From the NCBI GenBank assembly GCA_025656435.1, contig JAHXHT010000144.1, positions 1 to 6,106 of the forward strand: a DNA stretch of 6,106 nucleotides, read 5' to 3'. The DNA comes from Candidatus Thiodiazotropha sp. (ex Gloverina cf. vestifex) (lineage in GTDB: Bacteria > Pseudomonadota > Gammaproteobacteria > Chromatiales > Chromatiaceae). The notes beneath the pieces are model-generated. The model worked only from the letters and a program-made list of their open reading frames with translations. It had not been told where the DNA came from and made no database searches. Made by a program: the position numbers and the translations under genes. Shown here one piece after another: positions 5,961 to 6,106 of this stretch. Positions within the stretch are counted from its first letter, which is position 1, and each line of letters opens with the position of its first letter.

Positions 5961-6106
5961 TTGAATGACGCATATCAGTGTGACGAGAAGCCGTTCGCAG
6001 TGCCCCTAACAAAAGTCCCTAGGGAAGCTCTGAACGAATCCATCGATTGAGGGATAATGGTGCACATTCTAGGCCAATCATTATATAGACCCCATGAAGC
6101 AAACAA
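5961..6106. other. Right-end intergenic region with possible outward promoter
   Basis: No gene is supported. A perfect 10-bp palindrome TCCCTAGGGA lies at 6016-6025. GATAAT (6053-6058, 5 of 6 to the -10 consensus) is 17 bases after CTGAAC (6030-6035, 3 of 6 to the -35), a weak rightward promoter candidate. TGGTGCA (6058-6064) is one half of an NtrC-box consensus without its partner. An ATG at 6094 runs to the window edge for only four codons and has no Shine-Dalgarno sequence, so it is not called as a gene. Confidence 0.3.

Overview
The window looks like chromosomal DNA of a gammaproteobacterium. The closely packed ntrB-ntrC pair and the Nfi protein both resemble their Escherichia coli counterparts, base composition is moderate, and Shine-Dalgarno sites are of ordinary type. 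The closest lineage cannot be fixed from sequence alone. A free-living or symbiotic, redox-flexible group (for example Chromatiales-like sulfur oxidisers) is only a guess, based on the oxygen-binding di-iron protein and the soluble PDC sensor protein. I see no mobile element, CRISPR array, tRNA or rRNA.

Layout. Bases 1-243 carry no gene I can support, but hold a terminator-like hairpin (64-94) with a competing stem. Next comes ntrB (244-1320), overlapping ntrC (1313-2716) by 8 bp: the nitrogen-regulation two-component system, with all main catalytic motifs present. After a 120-bp gap with a plausible sigma-70 promoter lies a 130-residue protein of unknown function (2837-3229, +). It converges on nfi, endonuclease V (3268-3927, -). 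nfi is divergent, across 206 bp, from a 252-residue stand-alone metallo-beta-lactamase-fold di-iron protein related to the oxygen-binding domain of flavodiiron proteins (4134-4892, +). That gene converges on a 321-residue soluble PDC/Cache-type sensor protein (4941-5906, -). The final 200 bp are intergenic, with a perfect -10 hexamer for the PDC gene and a possible promoter pointing out of the window.

How the genes may work together. NtrB and NtrC form one functional unit: NtrB phosphorylates or dephosphorylates NtrC according to nitrogen status, and NtrC~P activates sigma-54 promoters. The other four genes appear to be separate transcription units. The most suggestive grouping is nfi (repair of deaminated adenine, a lesion made by nitrosative chemistry) divergent from an O2/NO-type di-iron protein, which in turn faces a ligand-sensor-like protein. 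A redox or nitrosative-stress theme is possible but unproven. Most of the window is ordinary housekeeping sequence; no clearly new system is visible.
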